DNA of 64,000 nucleotides. Origin: Flammeovirgaceae bacterium UBA2338. Its GTDB lineage: Bacteria > Bacteroidota > Bacteroidia > Cytophagales > Cyclobacteriaceae. The notes beneath the pieces were generated by a model. The model did not search any database. It saw only the letters and a list, made by a program, of their open reading frames with translations, and was not told the origin of the DNA. How positions within the stretch are numbered: position 1 is the first letter of the stretch; every line of letters begins with the position of its first letter. This document shows positions 50,704 through 59,165 of the stretch, one piece after another. Location of the stretch: positions 182,892 through 246,891 of the forward strand of contig DDUM01000031.1 of assembly GCA_002344795.1 (NCBI GenBank), written 5' to 3'. The position numbers and the translations under genes were made by a program.

Positions 50704-52119
50704 ATGCGAATTGAGCAAATATATACGGGCTGTCTGGCCCAGGGGGCGTACTACATCGAGTCAGAAGGAGAAGTAGCCATTATTGATCCTTTAAGGGAAA
50801 CGGCTCCCTACATTGATCGTGCAAAAAAGGACAATGCCAGTATTAAGTATATTTTGGAGACTCACTTTCACGCAGATTTTGTTTCTGGTCACGTTGACCT
50901 GGCAAAAAAAACAGGAGCAACCATTGTGTATGGACCTACTGCGTCTCCAAAATTTGATTGTCATATTGTTAAAGATGGGGAGGAAGTAAAAATAGGGAAG
51001 GTGACAATAAAAGTACTGCATACACCAGGGCATACGACAGAGTCTACTACCTATTTGTTAAAAGATGAGAACGGGAAAGATCATGCTATTTTTTCTGGTG
51101 ATACACTTTTTCTTGGAGATGTTGGAAGGCCTGACCTTGCGCAAAAGGCTGCACACATGACACAGGAGGAACTGGCAGGCATGCTATTTGACTCGCTTCG
51201 CAATAAAATTATGCCGCTGGCAGATGACGTAATCGTGTATCCTGCGCATGGTGCCGGATCAGCATGTGGAAAAAACATGATGAAAGAGACGGTGGATACA
51301 CTGGGCAATCAAAAGAAAATGAACTATGCGTTGCGTATCGACATGACTAAAGAGGAGTTTGTAAAAGAAGTAACGGATGGATTGCTGCCGCCACCTGCCT
51401 ATTTTCCTGAAAATGTCAGGTTGAACAAGGAAGGTTATGAAAGTATAGATAAAGTTATGAGCAAAGGTCTTCAGGCGCTATCCCCTGAAGAATTTGAGGT
51501 AGCTGCTAATGAAACAGGAGCCTTGATACTTGACACCAGGTCAGCACAGATTTTTGCTAAAGGATTTATACCCAACTCTATTAATATTGGAATTGACGGA
51601 AGCTTTGCGCCATGGGTAGGGGCACTGATACTTGGCGTTGATCAGCCTTTGTTGATTGTTGCAGCAGAAGGTCGAGAACAAGAGGTGATAGCCCGTTTGG
51701 CCAGGGTAGGTTATGATAATTCCATTGGATTCCTAAAAGGAGGATTGCAAGCTTGGGTAGATGCAGGAAAGGAAGTGGATACAATAGAGTCAATTACTGC
51801 TGATGAGTATGCCAAACGTATAAAGAATGAAAACGTTAAGGTGATAGACGTGCGCAAGCCTACTGAATTTTCTGCAGAACACGTTAATGGGGCTATTAAT
51901 TTACCACTTGACTTTATCAATGAGTATTTGGCCGAATTTCCAAAAGAAGAAAGATTCTATATGCATTGTGCAAGTGGATATCGTTCAATGGTTGCCGCTT
52001 CAATTCTCAGAGCACGTGGATGGAACAACTTTGTAGAAGTCTCCGGAGGAGTAAAGGCATTGTGTGAAGCAGGAATTCCTATGACAGATTACATTTGCCC
52101 TACAACCCTACAGAAATAA
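50704..52119 (+). CDS. MBL-fold persulfide dioxygenase fused to two rhodanese domains (CstB-like)
   Basis: 471 residues. The MBL domain (1-250) has THFHADFVSGHVDLA, HTPGHTTEST, SGDTLFLGDVGRPDLA and PAHGAGSACGK, the motif set of ETHE1/BlhB-type persulfide dioxygenases. Rhodanese 1 (about 265-355) has Ala in place of the catalytic Cys (LIVAAEGRE), so it is a pseudo-domain. Rhodanese 2 (about 370-465) has an active loop FYMHCASGYRS. This MBL-pseudoRhod-Rhod layout is that of S. aureus CstB, which oxidises low-molecular-weight persulfides. It probably detoxifies sulfide or sulfane sulfur. The next gene starts right after its stop. Confidence 0.92.
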   Translation: MRIEQIYTGCLAQGAYYIESEGEVAIIDPLRETAPYIDRAKKDNASIKYILETHFHADFVSGHVDLAKKTGATIVYGPTASPKFDCHIVKDGEEVKIGKVTIKVLHTPGHTTESTTYLLKDENGKDHAIFSGDTLFLGDVGRPDLAQKAAHMTQEELAGMLFDSLRNKIMPLADDVIVYPAHGAGSACGKNMMKETVDTLGNQKKMNYALRIDMTKEEFVKEVTDGLLPPPAYFPENVRLNKEGYESIDKVMSKGLQALSPEEFEVAANETGALILDTRSAQIFAKGFIPNSINIGIDGSFAPWVGALILGVDQPLLIVAAEGREQEVIARLARVGYDNSIGFLKGGLQAWVDAGKEVDTIESITADEYAKRIKNENVKVIDVRKPTEFSAEHVNGAINLPLDFINEYLAEFPKEERFYMHCASGYRSMVAASILRARGWNNFVEVSGGVKALCEAGIPMTDYICPTTLQK

Positions 52120-52995
52120 GTGCAACGCTACTATGAGCTTTTTTTAGGATCGTTCACAGGATACTGGAGCTATCTCAAGAGTGAAATTCTGGAACCCAGT
52201 TGGCACAATTATTTTTATTGGCTATTGGGCCTTTCTCTGGCGGTTTGGTTGTTAGAAATTTTCCTGCCGTGGAGAAAAGACCAGGCCATCTTTCGAAAGG
52301 ATTTTTGGTTGGATGGGTTTTACATGTTTTTTAACTTTTTCCTCTTTTCCCTTATTGGATATAATGCTTTGTCCAACATTGGAGTTCAGGCCTTTAACGA
52401 TTTCCTTGGACTGTTTGGGATTACCAATCTGGTAGCATTGAATGTGGCAACCTGGCCTCACTGGCTTCAACTGCTAGTGATGTTTGTTATAGCCGACTTC
52501 ATTCAGTGGAATGTCCATCGTTTATTGCACAAAGTGCCTGCCTTATGGGAATTCCATAAAGTTCATCATTCCGTCAAAGAGATGGGTTTTGCTGCACACC
52601 TTCGTTTTCACTGGATGGAAACAATTATTTATAAATCGATTCAATATGTTCCCTTGGCCATGATAGGTTTTGGGATAGATGATTTTTTCCTGGTTCATAT
52701 TTTCACAGTAGCTATTGGTCATCTTAACCATGCTAATCTTTATATCACCTATGGACCATTAAAATATTTCCTTAACAACCCTGCCATGCACATTTGGCAT
52801 CATGCAAAACATTTACCAGATGGGAGCTCCGGTGTAAACTTTGGGTTGAGTTTAAGCATCTGGGATTATTTGTTTGGCACAGTGTATCTTCCTTCAAACG
52901 GGAGGGATATAGAATTGGGCTTTTCTAAAGATGAAATTTTCCCAAAACATTTCTTTGAGCAGGTTACCTATCCATTTGTAAAAAATAAAAAATGA
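52120..52995 (+). CDS. Sterol desaturase/fatty acid hydroxylase-family membrane protein
   Basis: 291 residues from a GTG at 52120, directly after the preceding TAA, with no ATG nearby. Helices lie at about 30-50, 65-85 and 115-135. The histidine boxes HRLLH, EFHKVHH, GHLNHAN and HIWHHAKH fit the fatty acid hydroxylase family (di-iron, membrane). The substrate is unknown; sterols, carotenoids, fatty acids or alkylglycerols are possible. It is coupled both to the persulfide dioxygenase upstream and to the small protein downstream (4-bp overlap). Confidence 0.9.
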   Translation: MQRYYELFLGSFTGYWSYLKSEILEPSWHNYFYWLLGLSLAVWLLEIFLPWRKDQAIFRKDFWLDGFYMFFNFFLFSLIGYNALSNIGVQAFNDFLGLFGITNLVALNVATWPHWLQLLVMFVIADFIQWNVHRLLHKVPALWEFHKVHHSVKEMGFAAHLRFHWMETIIYKSIQYVPLAMIGFGIDDFFLVHIFTVAIGHLNHANLYITYGPLKYFLNNPAMHIWHHAKHLPDGSSGVNFGLSLSIWDYLFGTVYLPSNGRDIELGFSKDEIFPKHFFEQVTYPFVKNKK

Positions 52996-53231
52996 AAATT
53001 TTTAACGACTGGAAAACAGTTATCCTTTTTTGCCTTACACTGGGTCTTGCCCCATTTGTTCCAGAGCCGCACATTTGGGGGAAACTAAAATGGATAATGG
53101 GCGGAGCTGCGGGGATGAAGCCCATGGATTGGTTCGATACACTGTTTCATGGTCTGCCCTGGCTGTTACTAATTAGAGTAGCAGTTTTAAACCTGATAAG
53201 TTTAGTAAAACCAACTCGGAGCCAGGAATAG
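52992..53231 (+). CDS. Small membrane protein coupled to the hydroxylase-like gene
   Basis: 79 residues with two hydrophobic helices (about 9-27 and 52-70) and a conserved-looking middle FVPEPHIWGKLKWIMGGAAG. The ATG lies inside the end of the hydroxylase gene (ATGA overlap). Homologues of this size appear beside sterol desaturase genes in Bacteroidota, as far as I recall, so it may be a partner subunit. The function is unknown. Confidence 0.78.
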   Translation: MKIFNDWKTVILFCLTLGLAPFVPEPHIWGKLKWIMGGAAGMKPMDWFDTLFHGLPWLLLIRVAVLNLISLVKPTRSQE

Positions 53232-53237
53232 ACTCCA

Positions 53238-53594
53238 CTACCCTTTTGAATCAAAATAAAGGTGGTAGTGTCTTGCACAGTTGGGATTGAATGAGGTTTC
53301 ACAATGTGGGCAGGTGTTGTGACTGTTCATATATTGATGGATAGTGAGCTCAGTTTTGCAAACACCACACAAAATGGCTTTCTTATTAAAATCACTTAAT
53401 GGCCAAAGCGCTGAGGCATGATCAGCATCCTCTTCGTGGCATTGGTAGCACGGATAGTATTGATTACAGCATTTAAACTTGATGGCAATCACATCACTTG
53501 CGGAGTGATAATGGGTGCATCGAGTCTGCTGATCAATCATTTTGCCCCTAACTTTTATTTCCATCGAACCTTGTAGTAACGGTTTGAATGCCAT
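53238..53594 (-). CDS. CHY zinc finger protein
   Basis: 118 residues. The CHY zinc finger is evident: TRCTHYHSASDVIAIKFKCC, CYQCHEEDADH, ILCGVCKTELT and CPHCETSFNPNCARHYHLYF, together nine Cys and several His for three zinc ions. The eukaryotic relatives are domains of ubiquitin ligases (Pirh2). The bacterial proteins are short and of unknown function. A TAATTTTG element ends 7 bp before the ATG. Confidence 0.9.
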   Translation of the reverse strand: MAFKPLLQGSMEIKVRGKMIDQQTRCTHYHSASDVIAIKFKCCNQYYPCYQCHEEDADHASALWPLSDFNKKAILCGVCKTELTIHQYMNSHNTCPHCETSFNPNCARHYHLYFDSKG

Positions 53595-53601
53595 TGATAA
53601 G

Positions 53602-53609
53602 CAAAATTA
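53602..53609 (-). promoter_or_regulatory. TAATTTTG element next to the CHY gene start
   Basis: On the minus strand TAATTTTG (53609-53602) fits TAnnTTTG. The ATG begins at 53594, so the leader would be only 2-4 nt. No TTTG at the usual distance. Confidence 0.4.
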
Positions 53610-53686
53610 GTCCCCTTACATGGAATGCGGTTGCAAGTAATCCACTAAGATTCTACATTTAAATGATATTAGTAAAATTATAACCA

Positions 53687-54103
53687 GTGCATTTTCTTAG
53701 AATCACACATAACAAAAAGAACAAAAATGGCTTTGCGCTCTGCATTGTTCTCTTTTTGTTGGTTATATATTTAGTGGGGACGGTAGAAATCAGTTCTTTT
53801 CATGCCCTTCTCCACAATGCCGAGAATCAAACAGAATTACACTCTGTAGATAATGAAGCAAATGGCTGTCATCAAAGTGTTTATCATAACAAAAAGGATC
53901 TGGGCTGCGAGCACAAAACTCACATTATTGCTAACAAAAAGTGCGATCTGTGTCACTTGTCTTTGGAGTCGTTCCACTTTGCCAGTATAAAACCTGCTGA
54001 CTACTTCACCATTTCATTGGAGTTGCCAGAGGCTAAAGCAGAGGCAGCGATAATAGGAAGAAGTTTTTCACTCCTCCTCACCAGGGCGCCACCAATTGTT
54101 TAG
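53687..54103 (+). CDS. Hypothetical membrane-anchored/exported Cys/His-rich protein
   Basis: 138 residues from a GTG at 53687; there is no ATG in frame near the start. One hydrophobic helix at about 17-34 (ALCIVLFLLVIYLVG) is followed by a region rich in His and Cys (NGCHQSVYHNKKDLGC, HKTH, KKCDLCHLSLESFH). A CxxC pair with scattered His suggests metal or heme binding outside the membrane. It precedes the TonB receptor by 77 bp in the same direction, a common position for small accessory proteins of uptake loci. No family is recognised with certainty. Confidence 0.7.
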   Translation: MHFLRITHNKKNKNGFALCIVLFLLVIYLVGTVEISSFHALLHNAENQTELHSVDNEANGCHQSVYHNKKDLGCEHKTHIIANKKCDLCHLSLESFHFASIKPADYFTISLELPEAKAEAAIIGRSFSLLLTRAPPIV

Positions 54104-54180
54104 ATAGCCTCTATTCAAACAAATTTGCAACATCTATGAATTTTTATTCTGGGTGCTGATTCATCTCAATTTTTACCATT

Positions 54181-56598
54181 GTGAAAAAAATACTAACACT
54201 TGCTGTGATATTATCACTGCTGCATACGTTTGGCTACGGACAAAAAAGGTGCACTGGTGTGTTCTCCGGACAAATACTTGATGAGCGAGGAAATCCGTTG
54301 ATCGGTGCTGCTGTTGTCCTGAGTCCTACTGGCAAAGGGATGGTTTCGGATGTTAATGGGAATTTTGAACTAAATGAAATTTGTGAAGGGCGTTATACTG
54401 TAACGGTGCAATTTCTTGGTTATAACCAACGAGTAATTGAGTTATTAATTAATGGTAAAGGCAAAACCGAACAAATCATTTCACTTCAACCTGATGTACA
54501 AACCCTCCATGAGATATTAGTAGAAGAAAAAGTAGCCCACCTGGAAACAACACAAAATTATGCGGTATTGAGTGGAAGTAAGCTGGCCGAAACTGCTGGA
54601 AAAACATTGGGAGAATCGTTGACTGAAATTTCAGGAGTAAATACCATTCAGGCTGGCCCGGGAATTTTTAAACCGGTAATCCATGGCGTGCATAGCCAAC
54701 GGGTATTGATACTGAATCACGGGATAAGACAAGAAGGCCAGCAGTGGGGCGCTGAACATGCCCCAGAGATTGATCCATTTATTGCGTCCAACATAGTAGT
54801 GGTAAAAGATGCGTCTTCTATTAAATACGGAACAGATGCATTGGGTGGGGTAGTAATTGTGAACCCAGCAGAACTGCCGGAGGAGGCAGGGATTGGAGGC
54901 ACTTTGAATTTCATTGGACAAAGTAATGGACGGTCCGGTACAGCGTCAGGATTGTTGGAGGGAGGAATAAAAAATCATGATGGCTGGGGGTGGCGCATGC
55001 AAGGTACAGGCAAGCGATCTGGAGATTATCATGCTCCGGATTATTCATTGACAAATACGGGGATTAAAGAATTGAATTTTTCTGGTGCTGTAGGCTATCA
55101 TGATGAGCTGAAAGGATTTGAAGTTTTTATTAGTCACTTTAGAACCGAACTAGGTGTACTCAAGGGAACAGCCATTAGCAATCTTGATGATTTGATTGCG
55201 GCCATGGAACGGGAACCGCCACAATCAACCGAATCGTTTGGTTACGATATTGGTGAACCAAGGCAGAAGGTAAGTCATAATTTGCTAAAGCTCAGCGCAC
55301 ATAAGAAAACTGACAATGGAGATTGGCGCGTGCAGTATGGATTTCAGAATAACAATCGTAAAGAGTTTGATATTCGTAGGGGAAACCTTGCAGGAGTGCA
55401 AAGTATAGACCTGAAGTTGAATACACATACCATAGAAGCAGAGTGGGAAACTCCACATGAAGGGATCAATAGCCTATGCATTGGTGTAAACGGAATGTAT
55501 CAAAACAACAACAATATTTTTGGCACACAACGCATTCCATTTATTCCCAACTACAGCAATTTTTCCGGAGGAATTTTTGGAGTGGCCAAGTTCATTCGGA
55601 ATGATTGGGTTTTTGATGCAGGGGGACGGTATGATTATCGTTTTTATAACGCCAAAGGATTTGATTTTAAAAATGCCAGTTATAATGAAACGTTAACATT
55701 CGGGAATGTAAGTGTAACCACCGGGGCAACAAAACAAATTGACCCTAATCAAACTGTGGCCATTAACATCAGCAGTTCCTGGCGCCCTCCACATGTAGCG
55801 GAACTTTATAGTTTGGGTACCCACCAAAGTGCGGCAGCCATTGAATATGGATTGCTGCTCAATGATACCACCAACGAGGTAATGAATATTAAGGACGTAC
55901 CATTTAAAATTGAGAGAGCACTAAAGGCTGTGAGTACTTACAAGCGGCAGTGGCGCAACATTCAAATAGAATTGAGTGGATTTGTTAATTATATATTCAA
56001 TTATATCTACTTACGACCAACGGGTATTACTGGAAACATCAGAGGTACTTATCCATATTTTCGATATACCCAAACGGATGCATTCTTTGTAGGTGGTGAT
56101 TTGATGGCTGTTTGGAATTTGACTAATCGAATTAAAGTGACACCACAGGTTTCATTGTTGCGGGCATCGGATGTGACTAACAATGATCATCTTGTTTTTA
56201 TTCCATCCAACAAGTATGAGCTATCAGTTAGGTTTGAAGAACCTGATCAATACAAGCTAAAGAGATTCTATGTGGAATCGAAACTGAAGTATGTTGCCCA
56301 TCAGGGGCGGGCTCCTAGGGTAATCACTCCACGTCAAATCAAAGAGGCTTCAGAGCAAAATATCAAAATATTTTCTGGGAATAACGATAGCTTTGATTTT
56401 ATGGAGGCGCCAGAAGGCTATGCGCTTTTGAACCTGAGCACAGGATTTTCCATCAATAGAGAGAAGGTACGATACGATATAAGGTTAGCGGCAGAGAATG
56501 TGCTCAACACCTCGTATAGGGAATACACCAATCGATTTCGTTATTATGCAGATGATCTGGGTAGAAATTTTTCGATTTCCCTGAAATGTAATTTTTAA
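54181..56598 (+). CDS. TonB-dependent outer membrane receptor
   Basis: 805 residues from a GTG at 54181 (MKKILTLAVILSLLHTFGYG signal). Residues 25-110 form a carboxypeptidase-like regulatory domain (FSGQILDERGNPLIGAAVVL). The plug domain follows (TLGESLTEISGVNTIQAGPG ... GVHSQRVLILNHGIRQEGQQ ... IKYGTDALGGVVIV), then a 22-strand barrel ending in FSISLKCNF. A His/Glu-containing plug loop (QQWGAEHAPEIDPF) recalls metal receptors, but the substrate is not certain. Flanked by the Cys/His-rich protein and a lipoprotein, it is likely the channel of a metal or cofactor uptake locus. Confidence 0.95.
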   Translation: MKKILTLAVILSLLHTFGYGQKRCTGVFSGQILDERGNPLIGAAVVLSPTGKGMVSDVNGNFELNEICEGRYTVTVQFLGYNQRVIELLINGKGKTEQIISLQPDVQTLHEILVEEKVAHLETTQNYAVLSGSKLAETAGKTLGESLTEISGVNTIQAGPGIFKPVIHGVHSQRVLILNHGIRQEGQQWGAEHAPEIDPFIASNIVVVKDASSIKYGTDALGGVVIVNPAELPEEAGIGGTLNFIGQSNGRSGTASGLLEGGIKNHDGWGWRMQGTGKRSGDYHAPDYSLTNTGIKELNFSGAVGYHDELKGFEVFISHFRTELGVLKGTAISNLDDLIAAMEREPPQSTESFGYDIGEPRQKVSHNLLKLSAHKKTDNGDWRVQYGFQNNNRKEFDIRRGNLAGVQSIDLKLNTHTIEAEWETPHEGINSLCIGVNGMYQNNNNIFGTQRIPFIPNYSNFSGGIFGVAKFIRNDWVFDAGGRYDYRFYNAKGFDFKNASYNETLTFGNVSVTTGATKQIDPNQTVAINISSSWRPPHVAELYSLGTHQSAAAIEYGLLLNDTTNEVMNIKDVPFKIERALKAVSTYKRQWRNIQIELSGFVNYIFNYIYLRPTGITGNIRGTYPYFRYTQTDAFFVGGDLMAVWNLTNRIKVTPQVSLLRASDVTNNDHLVFIPSNKYELSVRFEEPDQYKLKRFYVESKLKYVAHQGRAPRVITPRQIKEASEQNIKIFSGNNDSFDFMEAPEGYALLNLSTGFSINREKVRYDIRLAAENVLNTSYREYTNRFRYYADDLGRNFSISLKCNF

Positions 56599-56647
56599 AT
56601 TAAGTATTAACCATTGGCGCAGTGTGTGCCAATTAAATTAGAAAACA

Positions 56648-57262
56648 ATGACAAAGTATTCGAGAACAAATAAAATCAAGTTTCAATTTTTTGCGTTAAT
56701 GTTAGGCCTTTTCATTTTTGGTTGTGAATCGAATGACCCTCAAAAAGAAGACACCCCTGAACTAATTACCAAAGCCACACTTACTTTTACACCAGAAGGT
56801 GGAGGGGCAATAGTAAAGGTTACAGCCTCTGACCCTGATGGAGAAGGAGTTCAGGACATTACGGTGGATGGTGCAATCAATTTGGCTTCGGGTGTAACCT
56901 ATACCCTGAAACTTTCTTTAATTAACGAATTGGCAGAGGTTTCATCCCCCGAGTATGACATTACTGAAGAAGTAAAAGAAGAAGGAGGCGAGCATATGTT
57001 TTTCTATGCCTGGACGGACGGAATATTTTCAGACCCAACAGGAGATGGGAATATTGATAATCGGGATGGTCTTGTCAATTATCAGGATGAAGATGCGGGC
57101 GGCTTACCCATTGGCATTACTACAAAATGGACTGCAGGGGCTGCTTCCTCGGGAACTTTCAGGATTGTGTTGAAACACCAACCAGAACTAAAAACCACAA
57201 CTTCCAGTGTCGACACAGGAGAAACTGATTTGGATATTGAGTTTGAGATTATTGTGAATTGA
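56648..57262 (+). CDS. Hypothetical lipoprotein paired with the TonB receptor
   Basis: 204 residues with a lipobox (LFIFGC) after a slightly long basic N-terminus. The mature part is beta-rich with Ca-like acidic loops (DPDGEGVQDIT, DPTGDGNIDNRDG) and a C-terminal region GTFRIVLKHQPELKTTTSS. I recall similar proteins encoded next to TonB receptors of Bacteroidota. It may be a surface lipoprotein that captures the substrate. It lies 49 bp after the receptor and is probably cotranscribed. No family name is assigned. Confidence 0.75.
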   Translation: MTKYSRTNKIKFQFFALMLGLFIFGCESNDPQKEDTPELITKATLTFTPEGGGAIVKVTASDPDGEGVQDITVDGAINLASGVTYTLKLSLINELAEVSSPEYDITEEVKEEGGEHMFFYAWTDGIFSDPTGDGNIDNRDGLVNYQDEDAGGLPIGITTKWTAGAASSGTFRIVLKHQPELKTTTSSVDTGETDLDIEFEIIVN

Positions 57263-57596
57263 TGTGATGCAACACCAATTATTTTATTGATACCCTTTTT
57301 AAGTCCTGTCTACTCAACAAACTGACAAATTCTTCGACATCAATCCTTTTTTTCGGGCAAAGGGTAATTTAACAATCCCTTCAACCGTTTACCACAATGC
57401 AATTCTATTATTATTGTGGAGTTGCGTTGTGTCCTGACTATACAAAATACCGAATAAAATATTATTATATTTAGATCGCTATGGAAAACCAAAATTCATT
57501 CGGAGCCCGAATTTGGCTTGTAGCTTTATTAAATAAATTTCTGGCTTAATATTTTGAGACTAATTAACCGCTATATTAAAATCATGAATTTCTAAA
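57263..57596. other. 334-bp intergenic region with small dyads and a tiny ORF
   Basis: No ORF of normal length is present. CCACAAT (57392-57398) and ATTGTGG (57413-57419) form a 7-bp inverted repeat, and ATTCGG/CCGAAT a small hairpin at 57498-57512. A 22-codon ORF (57481-57549) is preceded by TATATTTA, close to a -7 element. The region must also hold the promoter of the efflux genes. Confidence 0.6.
57481..57549 (+). CDS. Possible 22-residue leader peptide ahead of the efflux genes
   Basis: ATG to TAA gives MENQNSFGARIWLVALLNKF plus two residues, polar at first and hydrophobic later. It lies 47 bp before the TolC gene. The length is well within chance; coding is unproven. The position suggests a leader or regulatory peptide if it is real. 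Confidence 0.2.
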   Translation: MENQNSFGARIWLVALLNKFLA

Positions 57597-59066
57597 ATGC
57601 AGCATTATTCCAACTCATTTCGCAAACTTTCCGTTTGTCTTTTGATATGCCTTTTGACAACCCCATCCGCCAATAGCCAAAATGTATTCACAATGGAGGA
57701 AGTGGTGGAGCGGGCCATCAGTCAATCACCGGTGTCCAGGCAGGCTGAAACCAGGAAGGAAAATAGATTTTGGCAATATCAATCCTACCGTACGAATTAC
57801 AATCCTCAATTGAGGCTGAATGGCAGCGCTCCCAGCCTTAGTAAAAGCTTCATTCCGGTACGGCAGAATGACGGAACCATTATTTTTAGGGCCATTAATC
57901 AGACCAACTCTACCATTAATCTTGGGTTACAGCAACCTATCCAATGGACAGGGGGAAATATTTCAGTCAACTCTGCCCTTAACTACTTCAATGACATAGA
58001 ACGATCAAGTGAACAATGGAACGGAACAGTATTCAACATCCAACTGTTCCAACCTATCTTCGCCTACAATCCCCTGAAGTGGGATAAGATGACCGAACCA
58101 CTTCGATATGAGGAATCGAAACGGGAATATGTTGAACAACGCGAGTTCATTTCCCGCCAGGCGGTCGACCTGTTTTTTTCTGTATTGCAATACCAGGTGG
58201 ATATACAGATTGCGCGTTTCAATTTGGCCAACAATGATACGATCTATAAAATAGAGCAAGGGCGATACAATATTGGCACCACATCACAAGACAAATTATT
58301 ACAAATAGAGTTGCAATTGTTGCGCTCGAGACAGGCGGAAGCACAGGCGTCCTTGGATTTGGAAACTGCCGCATTGCGTTTGCGTTCTTACATTGGCTTG
58401 CTTGATGATGTGCAATTTGATTTGATGCTTCCCGATGTGATTCCACCGTTTGATATTTCTGTAGATGAGGCACTGCGTCTGGCCCATCAAAACCGGGCGG
58501 CCTTTATTGCTTTTGAACGAAGGAGATTGGAGGCTGAACGCGATGTTGCTGAAGCGCGGGGGAACCGGTTTCAAACTTCCCTAATGGCCTCGTACGGTTT
58601 GAATAATTCAGCATTTAATGCCAATGGGATATATATGGACCCTCAGCGACAGCAACAACTTAATGTTACTTTCAATATCCCGATTATGGATTGGGGGAGA
58701 AATAAAGCGGCAATACAAACCGCTTTGGCCAACAAGCGGTTGAATGATTACGTCATTGCACAAGATGAAGTAGCCGTGGAGCAGGAAGTTACTACACAGG
58801 TGAGGCAGTTTGAAATGTTGCGGCTGCAAATTGAGATTACAAAAAAATCGGACGAGGTGGCACAACAAAGATATAGTGTCGCACAAAGCAGATATCTAAT
58901 GGGCAAGATCGACATCACCAATCTCAACATTGCCCTCAATGAAAAGGATGCTGCAAAACGGAGTTACATCCAGGCGCTGCATGCTTTCTGGACAGCATAC
59001 TACGATCTTAGGCGATTGACATTATATGACTTTGTTAACCAACGGCTGCTGTACACCCCGGAGTGA
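57597..59066 (+). CDS. TolC-family outer membrane efflux protein
   Basis: 489 residues with a signal peptide (SVCLLICLLTTPSANSQ). Two OEP repeats of long helices and short strands occupy about 30-240 and 270-480; the helical segments (LLQIELQLLRSRQAEAQASL; EVTTQVRQFEMLRLQIEITK) form the periplasmic tunnel. It provides the exit duct of an efflux system. The adaptor gene follows in the same direction; the pump gene lies opposite. Confidence 0.92.
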   Translation: MQHYSNSFRKLSVCLLICLLTTPSANSQNVFTMEEVVERAISQSPVSRQAETRKENRFWQYQSYRTNYNPQLRLNGSAPSLSKSFIPVRQNDGTIIFRAINQTNSTINLGLQQPIQWTGGNISVNSALNYFNDIERSSEQWNGTVFNIQLFQPIFAYNPLKWDKMTEPLRYEESKREYVEQREFISRQAVDLFFSVLQYQVDIQIARFNLANNDTIYKIEQGRYNIGTTSQDKLLQIELQLLRSRQAEAQASLDLETAALRLRSYIGLLDDVQFDLMLPDVIPPFDISVDEALRLAHQNRAAFIAFERRRLEAERDVAEARGNRFQTSLMASYGLNNSAFNANGIYMDPQRQQQLNVTFNIPIMDWGRNKAAIQTALANKRLNDYVIAQDEVAVEQEVTTQVRQFEMLRLQIEITKKSDEVAQQRYSVAQSRYLMGKIDITNLNIALNEKDAAKRSYIQALHAFWTAYYDLRRLTLYDFVNQRLLYTPE

Positions 59067-59165
59067 CAAATGGCAAAACGCAACGATGAGATGACATTAC
59101 TTGAAAAGGCTGATTTGATTCGAGATTATTTTTTACGTTCTTTATTTAAGCATAAATGTGTTTTG

